This document shows positions 33,318 through 50,111 of a stretch of DNA of 64,000 nt, piece by piece. Source of the stretch: Sphingomonas sp. SUN039. GTDB lineage: Bacteria; Pseudomonadota; Alphaproteobacteria; Sphingomonadales; Sphingomonadaceae. The stretch spans positions 1,780,001-1,844,000 of the forward strand of contig NZ_CP096972.1 in the NCBI RefSeq assembly GCF_024758725.1, in the 5' to 3' direction. How positions within the stretch are numbered: the first letter of the stretch is position 1; every line of letters starts with the position of its first letter. Under the pieces are notes generated by a model. That model was not told the origin of the DNA. It did not search any database and saw nothing but the letters and a program-made list of their open reading frames with translations. Made by a program: the position numbers and the translations under genes.

Positions 33318-34826
33318 ATGAACACATTCGCCTCTGCGTTCGCGCTATCGTTCCTTTCGCTGGCCGCGCCGGTTGCCGCGCAGATGGTTCCCATCGAGCG
33401 TGCACCCGCAGCTTCGGCCAAACCTGTAGTGGTATCGCCTGCTGCAACGGTCCCGACTGCCCCGCCGCCGGTGGTGCCGACCCTCGCGCCCGCTCCCCCC
33501 GCCCCGGTCGTCCCGCTCCCCACGCTTTCCCCCGCGCAGGCCGCCTGGGCAGCGGCCTGGCTGAGCGGCGGGCGTGATCAGGGGCTTTCGGTGGACAAGG
33601 ATGTCATCGGCGCGGTCGCCAATGCGCCGACCGGCGAGGCGCTGGTCCGCGCCGTGCTCGACCGCGCCCGGGCGCTGCGCACCGGGCGGATCGGCACCGG
33701 CGATTTCCTCGAGGTCTGGTCATTGCGCCCCGCCGCCTATGATCCGCTGCCCGCCTTTGCCGCCGCCGTCGCGGCCGACCGCCTGCCGCAATGGGCGGCC
33801 AGCATGACGCCGCGCTATTCGGGCTATGAAGGGCTGAAGGCGGGACTGGCTGCCTATGAAGCGATCCGCGATGCGGGCGGCTGGAAAGCGCTGACCGCCA
33901 AATCGGACGCCGCAGCCGTGCGCGCGCGTCTGGCGCTGGAGGACAAGAGCGTCACCCCCACCGAGCCGCTCGTCGGTGCGCTGCAACGCGCGCAGCGGCG
34001 CTATGGCCTGAACCCGACCGGCGCGCTCGACGCGCGCACGCTTGCCGAACTCAACGTGCCCGTCGGCGACCGGATCGGATCGATCATGGCGAATATGGAG
34101 CGCTGGCGCTGGTTGCCGCGCGAATTGCCGGTCAATCGGGTGCAGGTGAACATCGCCGCCGCTGTCCTGACCGTGTTCGAGGGCGACGCCCCCATCGCTT
34201 CGATGCGCGCGGTGACGGGCAGCCCGACCAACCAGACGCCGATGCTGTCGTCGGCAATCCATTCGATCGTCGTCAATCCGCCGTGGAATGTTCCCGCCAG
34301 CATCGCCAAGCGCGAGTTGTGGCCCAAGGGGCGCGCGGCGCTGCTCGCGCAAGGGTATAAGATCGTCGGCACACCCGAAACCGGCGAGCGCATCGTCCAG
34401 CCCGCCGGGCCGAACAGCGCGCTCGGGCAGCTCAAGTTTGACTTCGACAATCCCTTCGCGGTTTACCTCCACGACACGCCGAGCCGCGCGAAATTCGCCA
34501 GTTTCGACCGGCTGGCCAGCCATGGCTGCGTCCGCCTCGAAAAGCCCATTCCGCTCGCCGAATTGCTGCTGAAGGGCGACCCGGCGGTCAGCGGCCAGGT
34601 CCAGACGCTGATCGACACGACCAAGACGCAGCGTGTCCAGCTGCCGCAGAAGGTTGCGGTCTATCTGCTCTACTGGACGGCCTTTTCGAGCGCGAACGGC
34701 ACGATGAACTTCCGTGCCGACCCCTATGGCTGGGACAAGTTGCTCGCTGCCAAGATCGACGCGGCAGGCAAACGTGCCGCTGCCCTGCAAATCGCCACCA
34801 ACACGCTTTCGACCACGGGGAAATGA
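33318..34826 (+). CDS. Exported L,D-transpeptidase with peptidoglycan-binding domain
   Basis: 502 residues. Signal peptide (1-21, ending VAAQ), a proline/alanine/valine linker (22-72), a helical region, a peptidoglycan-binding domain (about 215-250, LVGALQRAQRRYGLNPTGAL), and a YkuD catalytic domain with SHGCVRLEKP, catalytic Cys404. It resembles the YcbB/LdtD type that makes 3-3 cross-links in the cell wall. The ATG 33318 starts the signal peptide. Its stop overlaps the next lipoprotein (ATGA), then a second transpeptidase, suggesting a cell-wall operon. Confidence 0.92.
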   Translation: MNTFASAFALSFLSLAAPVAAQMVPIERAPAASAKPVVVSPAATVPTAPPPVVPTLAPAPPAPVVPLPTLSPAQAAWAAAWLSGGRDQGLSVDKDVIGAVANAPTGEALVRAVLDRARALRTGRIGTGDFLEVWSLRPAAYDPLPAFAAAVAADRLPQWAASMTPRYSGYEGLKAGLAAYEAIRDAGGWKALTAKSDAAAVRARLALEDKSVTPTEPLVGALQRAQRRYGLNPTGALDARTLAELNVPVGDRIGSIMANMERWRWLPRELPVNRVQVNIAAAVLTVFEGDAPIASMRAVTGSPTNQTPMLSSAIHSIVVNPPWNVPASIAKRELWPKGRAALLAQGYKIVGTPETGERIVQPAGPNSALGQLKFDFDNPFAVYLHDTPSRAKFASFDRLASHGCVRLEKPIPLAELLLKGDPAVSGQVQTLIDTTKTQRVQLPQKVAVYLLYWTAFSSANGTMNFRADPYGWDKLLAAKIDAAGKRAAALQIATNTLSTTGK

Positions 34827-35140
34827 CCATGCGGAAAACCGCCTTGCTGATCCTTGCCACTGCCTTTGCGCTGGCTGCGTGCAACCGCGGCCCCGAGCAA
34901 CAGCCGCTCGAGGATAATGTTGTCGATGCCGTCAACGCGACCGAAAATGCCAATGTCGCGGTCGCCCCGCCGCCGGTTAACGCCGCGAACGCGACCAATG
35001 CGACGACTGCGAAGGCTGCACCAGCGCCCGGCTTTACCGACGACCAGCAGATGCACGACGATGCCGATGCGACCGGCATGACCGCGCGCCTGCCCGATGA
35101 CGCGGCCCCGTCGGGCAACGAAACCGCACCGGTAAAGTAA
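34823..35140 (+). CDS. Small Asn/Ala-rich lipoprotein
   Basis: 105 residues. Lipoprotein signal with lipobox LAAC (Cys20), then a low-complexity Asn/Ala/Thr-rich stretch (about 37-63), then a short acidic end. No folded domain is obvious. It overlaps the preceding transpeptidase by four bases and lies 5 bases before the second one, so it is co-made with both; it may be a structural or spacer lipoprotein. ATG 34829 is an alternative start. Confidence 0.72.
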   Translation: MTMRKTALLILATAFALAACNRGPEQQPLEDNVVDAVNATENANVAVAPPPVNAANATNATTAKAAPAPGFTDDQQMHDDADATGMTARLPDDAAPSGNETAPVK

Positions 35141-35145
35141 CGACC

Positions 35146-35766
35146 GTGGACCGGCGGGATTTTGCGAAACAGGCGATCGCTGCAGCGGGGTTCGCCGCCC
35201 TGCCGGTGGTCGCCCGCGCGCAATTGCCCGGCGGCCCGCCGCCGAGCGTCTCGACCACACGCTATGCCCCGCTGCTTGCACGCGCCAGGGCCGCGCTCGA
35301 CCGCCACCACAGCCAGTTCGACCTGCGCGACCGCGTCGCACTCGCCGATTTCAGCATCGCGTCACGCGACATGCGCTTCCACATCGTCGATCTGATCAGC
35401 GGGCAAAGCTGGTCGTACCTCGTTGCCCACGGCAAAGGATCGGACCCCGAACACACCGGCTATTTGCAGCGCTTTTCCAACGACATGGGGTCGCTGGCAA
35501 CGTCGGCGGGGACGTACAAGACCGGCGACATCTATTTCGGCGTCCATGGCCGCGCGATGCGCCTGATCGGGCTGGAGCCGACCAACGACCTTGCCGACCC
35601 GCGTGCCATCGTCATCCATGGCGCGCCCTATGCGACCGAGGACCATGTCGCCAAATGGGGCAAGTTGGGCCGCAGCGAAGGGTGCTTCGCCGTCGCCCCG
35701 CACATGCTGGAGGCGGTGCTCGGGCTGCTGGGGCCGGGGCGGATGCTGTTCGCGGACAAGGTGTAA
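35146..35766 (+). CDS. L,D-transpeptidase-like catalytic domain protein (twin-arginine type signal)
   Basis: 206 residues. N-terminal DRRDFAKQAIAAAGFAALPVVARA looks like a twin-arginine signal (residues 3-4). The mature domain belongs to the murein L,D-transpeptidase catalytic family: LVAHGKGSDPEHTGY, FSNDMGSLATSAGTYKTGD, VIHGAPYA, and SEGCFAVAP with catalytic Cys180. It likely acts on the cell wall in the periplasm. GTG start. Last gene of the unit that begins at 33318. The 95-base gap after it holds nothing notable. Confidence 0.85.
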   Translation: MDRRDFAKQAIAAAGFAALPVVARAQLPGGPPPSVSTTRYAPLLARARAALDRHHSQFDLRDRVALADFSIASRDMRFHIVDLISGQSWSYLVAHGKGSDPEHTGYLQRFSNDMGSLATSAGTYKTGDIYFGVHGRAMRLIGLEPTNDLADPRAIVIHGAPYATEDHVAKWGKLGRSEGCFAVAPHMLEAVLGLLGPGRMLFADKV

Positions 35767-35862
35767 ACCGGTTCAGCGCACGACAAGCTTTCGGACATTT
35801 GGCACGCGTGCCGGACACAGGCGTTCGACAAACAATGAGTACCGGGACTTAGATGCCTTGGC

Positions 35863-36315
35863 TCAGGGGCATGATGGCTTCAGGCCTTTGCACTGCCTTG
35901 CGTGGAAGCGCGCCATAATCGCGCGGACTTCCTTTGAATCGTCCGACCAGTCCTGCTGGGCGCATAAATAGTCGCGGTGCCCTGCAAAATGCTCGGTCAT
36001 CGTTGGCTCCCATTCGGGCGACACAGCAAGAAGCTGGTCGGTCGTGTAGAGCATATACTCGACGTAATTTTCATATGCCCCGGCGTTCGCGCTGCCCTTG
36101 ATCGCGCAATAGTCCGGACTGGCGAGTTCGGGTTTGCTGATCGAAAGGTTCAGAAATTCGCGGTAAATGTCACGCGCCGATTGCTCACGCTGCTGGCGGG
36201 CATTGGAGTCAATCTGAACCTTGACGCCGACCAACGCTGCCACCGATGCAACGGCCATTACGATCGCGCCCAGGCTCTGCAACGCCTTGGAGTTCAGTTC
36301 CAGCCAGTAGTTCAC
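35863..36315 (-). CDS. Small membrane protein of unknown function
   Basis: 150 residues. One N-terminal membrane helix (about 13-33, SLGAIVMAVASVAALVGVKV), then a helical region with REQSARDIYREFLNLSI, and a soluble tail with three cysteines. It reads like small anchored proteins with a DUF-type helical bundle. The GTG start overlaps the stop of the agmatine-deiminase-like gene (GTGA), so the pair is coupled. Slightly AT-richer than the flanks. Confidence 0.7.
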   Translation of the reverse strand: MNYWLELNSKALQSLGAIVMAVASVAALVGVKVQIDSNARQQREQSARDIYREFLNLSISKPELASPDYCAIKGSANAGAYENYVEYMLYTTDQLLAVSPEWEPTMTEHFAGHRDYLCAQQDWSDDSKEVRAIMARFHARQCKGLKPSCP

Positions 36316-37442
36316 GCGTGCCCCGTCTGTGGTTGTTGCTGTGTCGCGCAGTGGATACCCCCACCGGACTCGCCGATGGGGTCGATGTCGATCATTTCCA
36401 CCTTGCGCGTCGGGTAAAGCGATTGCAGCAATGCCCTCGCCTGTGCATCCGCCCGCCGGTCGCCGAATTGCGCCGCGATCACGGCGCCGTTGCAGACATA
36501 GTAATTGACGTAGCTGGCAACAAAATCATCGTTTTTGCTGCGAATATCGACCGGATTTGGCAGGCGGATAATTTCAAGGCGTTTTCCACGGGCATCGGTC
36601 GCCTGTTCGAGGATCCGCAGCGTTTCATGGCCGGAAACGGAGAAGGGGTCGCTGTAGTCGATCTGGTCGTCCAGCTGGATCAGCACCTTGCCGGGCGCGA
36701 TGAAGCGGGCGAGCGCGTCGATATGATCGTCGGTGATGTCCTTGCCCTTGACGCCGGGTGCCCAAATCATCTTCTTACCACCCAGCGCGCCAAGCAACCG
36801 TTTTCCGACTTCTGCCTCGCTCTGCCGGTTGCGATTGGGATTGGCCCAGCAGCTTGCATGGGCCAGCAGCGTTCCGGCCCCGTCATGCTCCACCCCGCCC
36901 TGTTCGCCGACCAGCCCTGTATCTAGCAAGGACAGCCCAAGGCGTTTGGCAATGTGGGGAGCGATCATCGCATCGTTGCGATGTGTCTGTTTGTTGCCCC
37001 ATCCGTTGAAACGGATGTGCGCTACGGCCAGTTCACCCTTAGCATTTCGCACGAATGTCGGCCCAGAATCACGACACCATAAATCGTCGGCAGGTATGTC
37101 CCAAAGCGCAACATCGCCAGACAGGGTCCTGCGCGCCGCCGCCGCCTTGTCCCTTCCGACGAGCATCACGACCGGTTCGTAGCGGGAGATGGTATTGGCG
37201 ATGCGTGCAATGCTGAGTTGGACATCAACGAGCGAAGCCCGATCATAGACATCGAGGCTGGTCGGCCACTGCATGAAGGTGCGCTCGTGAGGCGCGGACT
37301 CGAGTGGCATTTCGAAGCCGCTTAATGCCGGTGCAGCGGCGGATTTGGCTTCGGCGTACCCAAACGCGAATGGCGTAATCGCCATGCCAACGCTTGCGCG
37401 CAACAATTGCCTTCGGCCTTGCTGGATGCGCTCTCTCTCCAT
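36312..37442 (-). CDS. Exported agmatine deiminase / peptidyl-arginine deiminase family enzyme
   Basis: 376 residues. The N-terminus RRQLLRASVGMAITPFAFGYAEA looks like a twin-arginine signal. The catalytic domain is of the guanidine-group-modifying (PAD_porph) fold: TFMQWPTSLDVYD, DDLWCRDSGPTFV, GEQGGVEHDG, TDDHIDALARF, and the nucleophile Cys365 in ESGGGIHCAT. It should convert agmatine (or a guanidino compound) to the carbamoyl product with ammonia. Periplasmic location is unusual and implies an extracellular substrate. The start at 37442 is chosen for the signal; ATGs 12 and 16 codons upstream are possible. It is coupled to the small membrane gene. Confidence 0.85.
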   Translation of the reverse strand: MERERIQQGRRQLLRASVGMAITPFAFGYAEAKSAAAPALSGFEMPLESAPHERTFMQWPTSLDVYDRASLVDVQLSIARIANTISRYEPVVMLVGRDKAAAARRTLSGDVALWDIPADDLWCRDSGPTFVRNAKGELAVAHIRFNGWGNKQTHRNDAMIAPHIAKRLGLSLLDTGLVGEQGGVEHDGAGTLLAHASCWANPNRNRQSEAEVGKRLLGALGGKKMIWAPGVKGKDITDDHIDALARFIAPGKVLIQLDDQIDYSDPFSVSGHETLRILEQATDARGKRLEIIRLPNPVDIRSKNDDFVASYVNYYVCNGAVIAAQFGDRRADAQARALLQSLYPTRKVEMIDIDPIGESGGGIHCATQQQPQTGHA

Positions 37443-37518
37443 CTCGACAGTCCTAATTACCGCCATCCTTACTGTCATGCACGAATGCAGGCATTCCGCC
37501 GGACACACCCTCTCGCGC

Positions 37519-37546
37519 TTGACCTCCGCGCCCGCCCCGTTATAGG
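37519..37546 (+). promoter_or_regulatory. Candidate sigma-70 promoter of rplJL
   Basis: TTGACC (37519-37524), 16-base spacer, TATAGG (37541-37546). It would give a leader of about 250 bases before rplJ. Confidence 0.5.
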
Positions 37547-37805
37547 CGAGTACTTCGCATGCAGGCCTGCCTGTAGGCGTTCCGTTCGAGACAGCGAGTG
37601 CCGGGGTTCTGCCCGGCTTGATTTCTCGCCGAGACGGGGAAAAGTTTTCATCGGTACGGGTCCACTGCCGCGTACCGACGGGTGACCAACCCCTCGGACG
37701 GGCCGTTATGGCCCGGACCCCGGCATTGCCGGACGCTCCAGACCAGATGCGGCTCAAGCACCGGGCAGTGCATGTCGCGCTGTCCGTAACACGTGGAGTA
37801 ATGGC
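37547..37805 (+). promoter_or_regulatory. rplJ leader with L10-type hairpins
   Basis: A long GC-rich leader before rplJ. Hairpins seen: CCGGGGTTCTGCCCGG near 37600 and CGGGCC-GTTAT-GGCCCG at 37699-37715. In bacteria the L10-(L7/L12)4 complex binds such a leader and represses rplJL. Fits by place and shape; binding not tested. No gene is seen in this stretch. Confidence 0.55.
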
Positions 37806-38321
37806 ATGGATCGGCTCGAAAAAGCCAATCTGGTCACCGAACTGAACGCAAGCCTCGCCACAGTCGGCGTGGTCGTCGTCGCCCGAAATCTCGGGATGAC
37901 GGTCGCCCAATCGACCGATCTGCGGACGAAAATGCGCGATGCCGGGGCCAGTTACAAGGTCACGAAGAACAACCTCGCCAAGCTCGCGATCCAGGGCACG
38001 CCCTATGAACCGATCGGCTCGATGCTGACCGGTCCGACGGCGTTCGCCACCTCGACCGACCCGGTTGCTGCCGCCAAGGTAGCGGTCGAATTCGCGAAGA
38101 CGAACGACAAGTTCGAACTCGTGGGCGGTGCGATGGGCGATACGCTCCTCGACGTGAACGGCGTGAAGGCGCTCGCGACCCTTCCCTCGCTCGACGAACT
38201 GCGCGCCAAGATCCTGGGTCTCGTCCAGGCACCGGCGACCAAGCTCGTCCAGATCGTACAGGCACCGGCCGGGCAGCTCGCCCGCGTCCTCGGCGCTTAT
38301 GCGGCGAAAGAAGCGGCGTAG
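37806..38321 (+). CDS. rplJ: 50S ribosomal protein L10
   Basis: 171 residues, full length: DRLEKANLVTELNASLA, GMTVAQSTDLRTKMRDAGASYKVTKNNLAKLAI and a conserved C-terminal helix that holds L7/L12 dimers. It forms the base of the ribosomal stalk. ATG 37806 with GTGGAGT upstream. It lies 39 bases before rplL with its own long leader, so stalk synthesis here is separate from rplKA. Confidence 0.97.
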   Translation: MDRLEKANLVTELNASLATVGVVVVARNLGMTVAQSTDLRTKMRDAGASYKVTKNNLAKLAIQGTPYEPIGSMLTGPTAFATSTDPVAAAKVAVEFAKTNDKFELVGGAMGDTLLDVNGVKALATLPSLDELRAKILGLVQAPATKLVQIVQAPAGQLARVLGAYAAKEAA

Positions 38322-38360
38322 TTTTCAACTGCAATCTCAATCAACTCAAGGAACATTCAC

Positions 38361-38741
38361 ATGGCTGATCTCAACAAACTCGTCGACGACCTGTCGGCCT
38401 TGACCGTTATCGAAGCTGCCGAGCTGTCGAAGCTGCTCGAAGAAAAGTGGGGCGTGTCCGCTGCTGCCGCAGTCGCGGTTGCCGGTCCCGCTGCCGCCGG
38501 TGGCGCTGCCGCCCCCGCTGCCGAAGAGCAGACCGAATTCGACGTGATCCTGACCGGCGACGGCGGCAAGAAGATCAACGTCATCAAGGAAGTCCGTGCG
38601 ATCACGGGCCTCGGTCTGACCGAAGCCAAGACGCTGGTCGAGAGCGCCCCGAAGGCGGTCAAGGAAGGCGTCAACAAGGACGAGGCCGAGAAGCTGAAGA
38701 AGCAGCTCGAAGAAGCCGGCGCGACGGTCGAACTGAAGTAA
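38361..38741 (+). CDS. rplL: 50S ribosomal protein L7/L12
   Basis: 126 residues: N-terminal dimer part (1-35), an Ala/Gly hinge (about 36-55), and the C-terminal domain [40 protein letters not shown]. It recruits translation factors to the ribosome. Ribosome site AAGGAA (38350-38355) upstream. A clear terminator follows at 38791-38827, so rpoBC is not in this transcript unless by read-through. Confidence 0.98.
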   Translation: MADLNKLVDDLSALTVIEAAELSKLLEEKWGVSAAAAVAVAGPAAAGGAAAPAAEEQTEFDVILTGDGGKKINVIKEVRAITGLGLTEAKTLVESAPKAVKEGVNKDEAEKLKKQLEEAGATVELK

Positions 38742-38790
38742 GGCGAAGCGGAGGCGGTGCATGCTGCGCCGCCCCGCAAGCCTGCCTTAG

Positions 38791-38827
38791 AAAAAGGGCG
38801 GTCCTCTCCGGAGGCCCGCCTTTTTTT
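38791..38827. terminator. Terminator after rplJL
   Basis: AAAAAGGGCGG ... CCCGCCTTTTTTT with inner CTCCGGAG stem. A long T-run on the plus strand and an A-run that gives T's on the minus strand make it work both ways; it also closes the convergent gene at 38845-39930. Confidence 0.88.
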
Positions 38828-38844
38828 ATCGAAGTTATCGTCGG

Positions 38845-39930
38845 TCAGACCCGGTCGAGCACGTCGTCGACCCGAGTTTCCATTTCGGCGGAGGCGGTAT
38901 CGACCGCGAAACGCGCCGCAAGGTGGCCTTCTCCACCGTCAGGCAGCGGATAGCGGGCGTCGGCCACGATTCTCGCTTCCTCGCTGCCCGGAACGACAAC
39001 GCTCGCTTCGACGCGGACGCTGCGACCGGCAGGAACATCGACGCGTCCGCGCAGGGCCCTGGGGTCGATCAGCAACTGTTCCATCGGTGACGACTCACGG
39101 TCACGGAACAGGAAGCTCGAAATCTGCACGTCATGTGCGTCTACCGGCCCCTCGTTTTCCACGATCAGCTGGTAAGTCATGATCATGTCACTTCCGCGCG
39201 GCTCGGTGGCCGTCGGCTCCAGCGTCATCCGTATCCACGGACGCTCCGCAAAGGTTTCGGTTGCGGGAACACCCGCTGGCGTCGCGATCGCTTCGGCAAC
39301 CGGAACGACCACGGGTTGTACTCCGGCGACAGGTACGGCCCCGTAAACCGGTTCTTCGGCATAACCGGTCGGACGACGGCGGCGCGAAAACAGCAACCCG
39401 AGCGCTGCGAGCAGGATGACGGCCGCGCCGACGACCCACGTCCACATGCTGGTTCCGGTCGTTGCTGTGGTCTCGACCACCGGCGTTTCAGCGGGGACAG
39501 GCGCTGAGGGTGGCAGCGTCTCGGTCGCGACCGGCGGCTGTGGAACCGGCAAGGGCGCAGCGGCGACCGCCGAAGGCCCGTCCAGATCAGGGGCGGAGAC
39601 CTGCGACCGCACCGGTGCGGTTGCGACAGTCGAGGCGACTGGCGCGCGTCTTTCCGCACGCGGAATGGTGCGCGCCTGTTCCGGTGCCGCCTCGGGCGTC
39701 GCGACAGGCGAAGGGCGAACCGGCAGTTGCTGGACGACCTCCTGCCGGGGCGCGAACACAATGGCCGGAGGCGTTGCAGATGCCGGCGCCGGCTGCTCGG
39801 CGGGCGGCGGCACCGTGGCAACGACAGGCGGTGCGGTTACCGCCTCTTGCCCTACGAGCGGGGTTGCCGAAAGCGCAGTGGCTGCGAGCAGGACCAGTGC
39901 ACAGGACGAAGCGGGTGAGGTCTGTTTCAT
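38845..39930 (-). CDS. Proline/alanine-rich single-pass membrane protein of unknown function
   Basis: 361 residues. Signal peptide (1-27), a long Pro/Ala/Val/Thr-rich extracytoplasmic region (about 28-165), one membrane helix (about 168-190, WVVGAAVILLAALGLLFSRRRR), and a globular C-terminal domain (about 235-361, WIRMTLEPTA, YQLIVENEGPVDAHDVQISSFLF) that reads as an immunoglobulin-like or CARDB-type beta domain on the inner side. Lies head-on to rplL and between rplJL and rpoBC. Sphingomonads have a related gene in this place, from general recall. Confidence 0.72.
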   Translation of the reverse strand: MKQTSPASSCALVLLAATALSATPLVGQEAVTAPPVVATVPPPAEQPAPASATPPAIVFAPRQEVVQQLPVRPSPVATPEAAPEQARTIPRAERRAPVASTVATAPVRSQVSAPDLDGPSAVAAAPLPVPQPPVATETLPPSAPVPAETPVVETTATTGTSMWTWVVGAAVILLAALGLLFSRRRRPTGYAEEPVYGAVPVAGVQPVVVPVAEAIATPAGVPATETFAERPWIRMTLEPTATEPRGSDMIMTYQLIVENEGPVDAHDVQISSFLFRDRESSPMEQLLIDPRALRGRVDVPAGRSVRVEASVVVPGSEEARIVADARYPLPDGGEGHLAARFAVDTASAEMETRVDDVLDRV

Positions 39931-40023
39931 AACGCTGCGTCAACAGCGCATGCGCACATTCGGTCGCGCAAACCGCACCGAAACGCGCTGAACCGACGTG
40001 TTTCGTCCGACCGGTCGACTTTT

Positions 40024-40374
40024 TCACATCGCGGGTTTGGTTGCCACCGGCGGCTTGATCATCCGGGCCGAGCGGATGACGATCTTGCCGAGCTTGGTCT
40101 CGTTGGCCGACAAGATGTTGCACACCCCGCGGAACCGCGTCTGTTCGCACAGCTCCCATTTTTCGCCCGGGTAAATGCCGATGCTGCCGATGGTTATGTC
40201 GTAGGAGATGCTGGGCATATCCTTTTTGATTTCGACGGTTTCGCCTTCGAACTTTTGCCCTTCATAGAGTGTCACGACACCCTGATCGGTCATGTTGCCG
40301 GGCTCCCGCTTTGCCGCAGCGGCCGATGCCGCGATGGCAAGAACGGCTGAGCAGGCGATAGCAGTACGGATCAT
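40024..40374 (-). CDS. Exported beta/gamma-crystallin-like protein
   Basis: 116 residues. Signal peptide (1-21). The mature part is one crystallin-like unit: VTLYEGQKFEGETVEI, then GSIGIYPGEKWELCEQTRFRGVCNIL, with the typical W-x-L-C-x(7)-G-x-C pattern of bacterial beta/gamma-crystallin proteins. Such proteins are stable periplasmic binding or calcium-linked folds. Two cysteines may form a disulphide. Stands alone between the proline-rich gene and rpoB. Confidence 0.78.
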   Translation of the reverse strand: MIRTAIACSAVLAIAASAAAAKREPGNMTDQGVVTLYEGQKFEGETVEIKKDMPSISYDITIGSIGIYPGEKWELCEQTRFRGVCNILSANETKLGKIVIRSARMIKPPVATKPAM

Positions 40375-40638
40375 GGTTTGAACTCCTGACGGGATGTGAG
40401 TTCTTTCGTCATTCGGGCGAACCCGTCAACCGGCTTTGCGCCGATGCTGGACAAGCCGTCCACCGCTTCCTATATACCCGCTCTGCCCTTCCGTTCGAGA
40501 CATGGTACGCCGTCGCGCAGCGTGCCGAACGAATGAACTGACCCGGGCCTTCATGCGACACCGGAAACGAGCCTCCGTATGGGGGCTTATCGTGTCGTCA
40601 TGTGCGTTTCGAGACACGAACGAAGGTACGACATTCCT

Positions 40639-44805
<4,167 letters not shown>

Positions 44806-44880
44806 CAATGCGGAGCGCGGCGACCGCCGCGCTCCTGCAACGTCCGCACCTAGATTTTTACCCTGCTGAGGGATGAAGAA

Positions 44881-49149
<4,269 letters not shown>

Positions 49150-49176
49150 CCGTAGCAACCGCGACGGTTACGAAGG

Positions 49177-49208
49177 CGGCCCTCCGGAGCGATCCGGGGG
49201 GCCGTTTT
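49177..49208 (+). terminator. Terminator after rpoBC
   Basis: CGGCCCTCCGGA (49177-49188) and TCCGGGGGGCCG (49193-49204) form a 12-bp stem with one G-T pair, then TTTTCGTTT. It ends the rpoBC unit. Confidence 0.92.
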
Positions 49209-49272
49209 CGTTTCCTCTGAAAGCGCGTGGTGGTGCGCCCCAACATTCCCTTCCTTCCCCTACCCCGCCGCT

Positions 49273-50094
49273 GTGCTATCCTCCGCTCGTTCAGGGGGAG
49301 CCACGACACTGCCGCATATCGATCCGTATCACGCGATTGCGGGCGCGCTCGTCGGGCTGCTCGTCGGGATTACCGGCGTCGGCGGCGGGTCGCTGATGAC
49401 GCCCCTGCTGGTGCTGATGTTCGGCTTTGCCCCCTCGACCGCCGTCGGGACCGACCTGTTGTTCGCCAGCGCGACCAAGACGGTCGGCAGCGGCGTTCAC
49501 GGCTTTCGCGGCACGGTCGACTGGAAGATCGTCCGGCGGCTGGCGAGCGGCAGCATCCCGGCGGCAATCGCGACCCTTTTCCTCATCAACCGCCTCGGCA
49601 AGCTCGATACCGGCACCGAACGGCTGATCACGACAACGCTCGCGATCACTTTGCTCGGCACTGCCGCCGCCGTCTTCTTCCGCACCCGCATCGTCGTCTG
49701 GGCGACGCGGACCTTCGGTACGCGCGACGCCGGACATCGCGCGCTGGCGACCATCATACTGGGGGCTATCCTCGGTACGCTTGTCTCGATGACATCGGTC
49801 GGCGCAGGTGCGATCGGCGTGACTGCACTGCTAATCCTTTATCCCGGAATGCCGGTTGCGCGCATCGTCGGCAGCGACATTGCCCATGCCGTGCCGCTGA
49901 CTCTGGTGGCGGGCATCGGCCATTGGCTGATCGGTACGGTCGACCTGGACCTGTTGCTCAGCCTGCTCGCCGGTTCGGTCCCCGCCGTCGTCATCGGCAG
50001 CCTGATCGGCAGCCGCGCGCCCGAACGCCTGCTACGTGTCATGCTCGCGCTCGTCCTGTTGGCGGTCGCGACGAAGCTGCTCAAGCTCTGGTAA
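49273..50094 (+). CDS. TauE/SafE family permease
   Basis: About 270 residues with eight or so membrane helices. Two related halves each start with the glycine-rich motif: GLLVGITGVGGGSLMTPLL and GAILGTLVSMTSVGAGAIG, the TauE/SafE signature. These proteins export or import sulfonates, sulfite or related anions. The GTG at 49273 is the annotated start, but the best ribosome site (GGGGGAG at 49292-49298) lies downstream of it and would serve a CTG at 49309, so the N-terminus is uncertain. Single gene after rpoBC. Confidence 0.85.
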   Translation: MLSSARSGGATTLPHIDPYHAIAGALVGLLVGITGVGGGSLMTPLLVLMFGFAPSTAVGTDLLFASATKTVGSGVHGFRGTVDWKIVRRLASGSIPAAIATLFLINRLGKLDTGTERLITTTLAITLLGTAAAVFFRTRIVVWATRTFGTRDAGHRALATIILGAILGTLVSMTSVGAGAIGVTALLILYPGMPVARIVGSDIAHAVPLTLVAGIGHWLIGTVDLDLLLSLLAGSVPAVVIGSLIGSRAPERLLRVMLALVLLAVATKLLKLW

Positions 50095-50111
50095 TCTGAT
50101 CGGCTAACCGG

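Noticed and set aside
49227-50099. Second plus-strand frame over the TauE gene
   Set aside because: Arg/His-rich shadow of the membrane protein frame, no hydrophobic helices.
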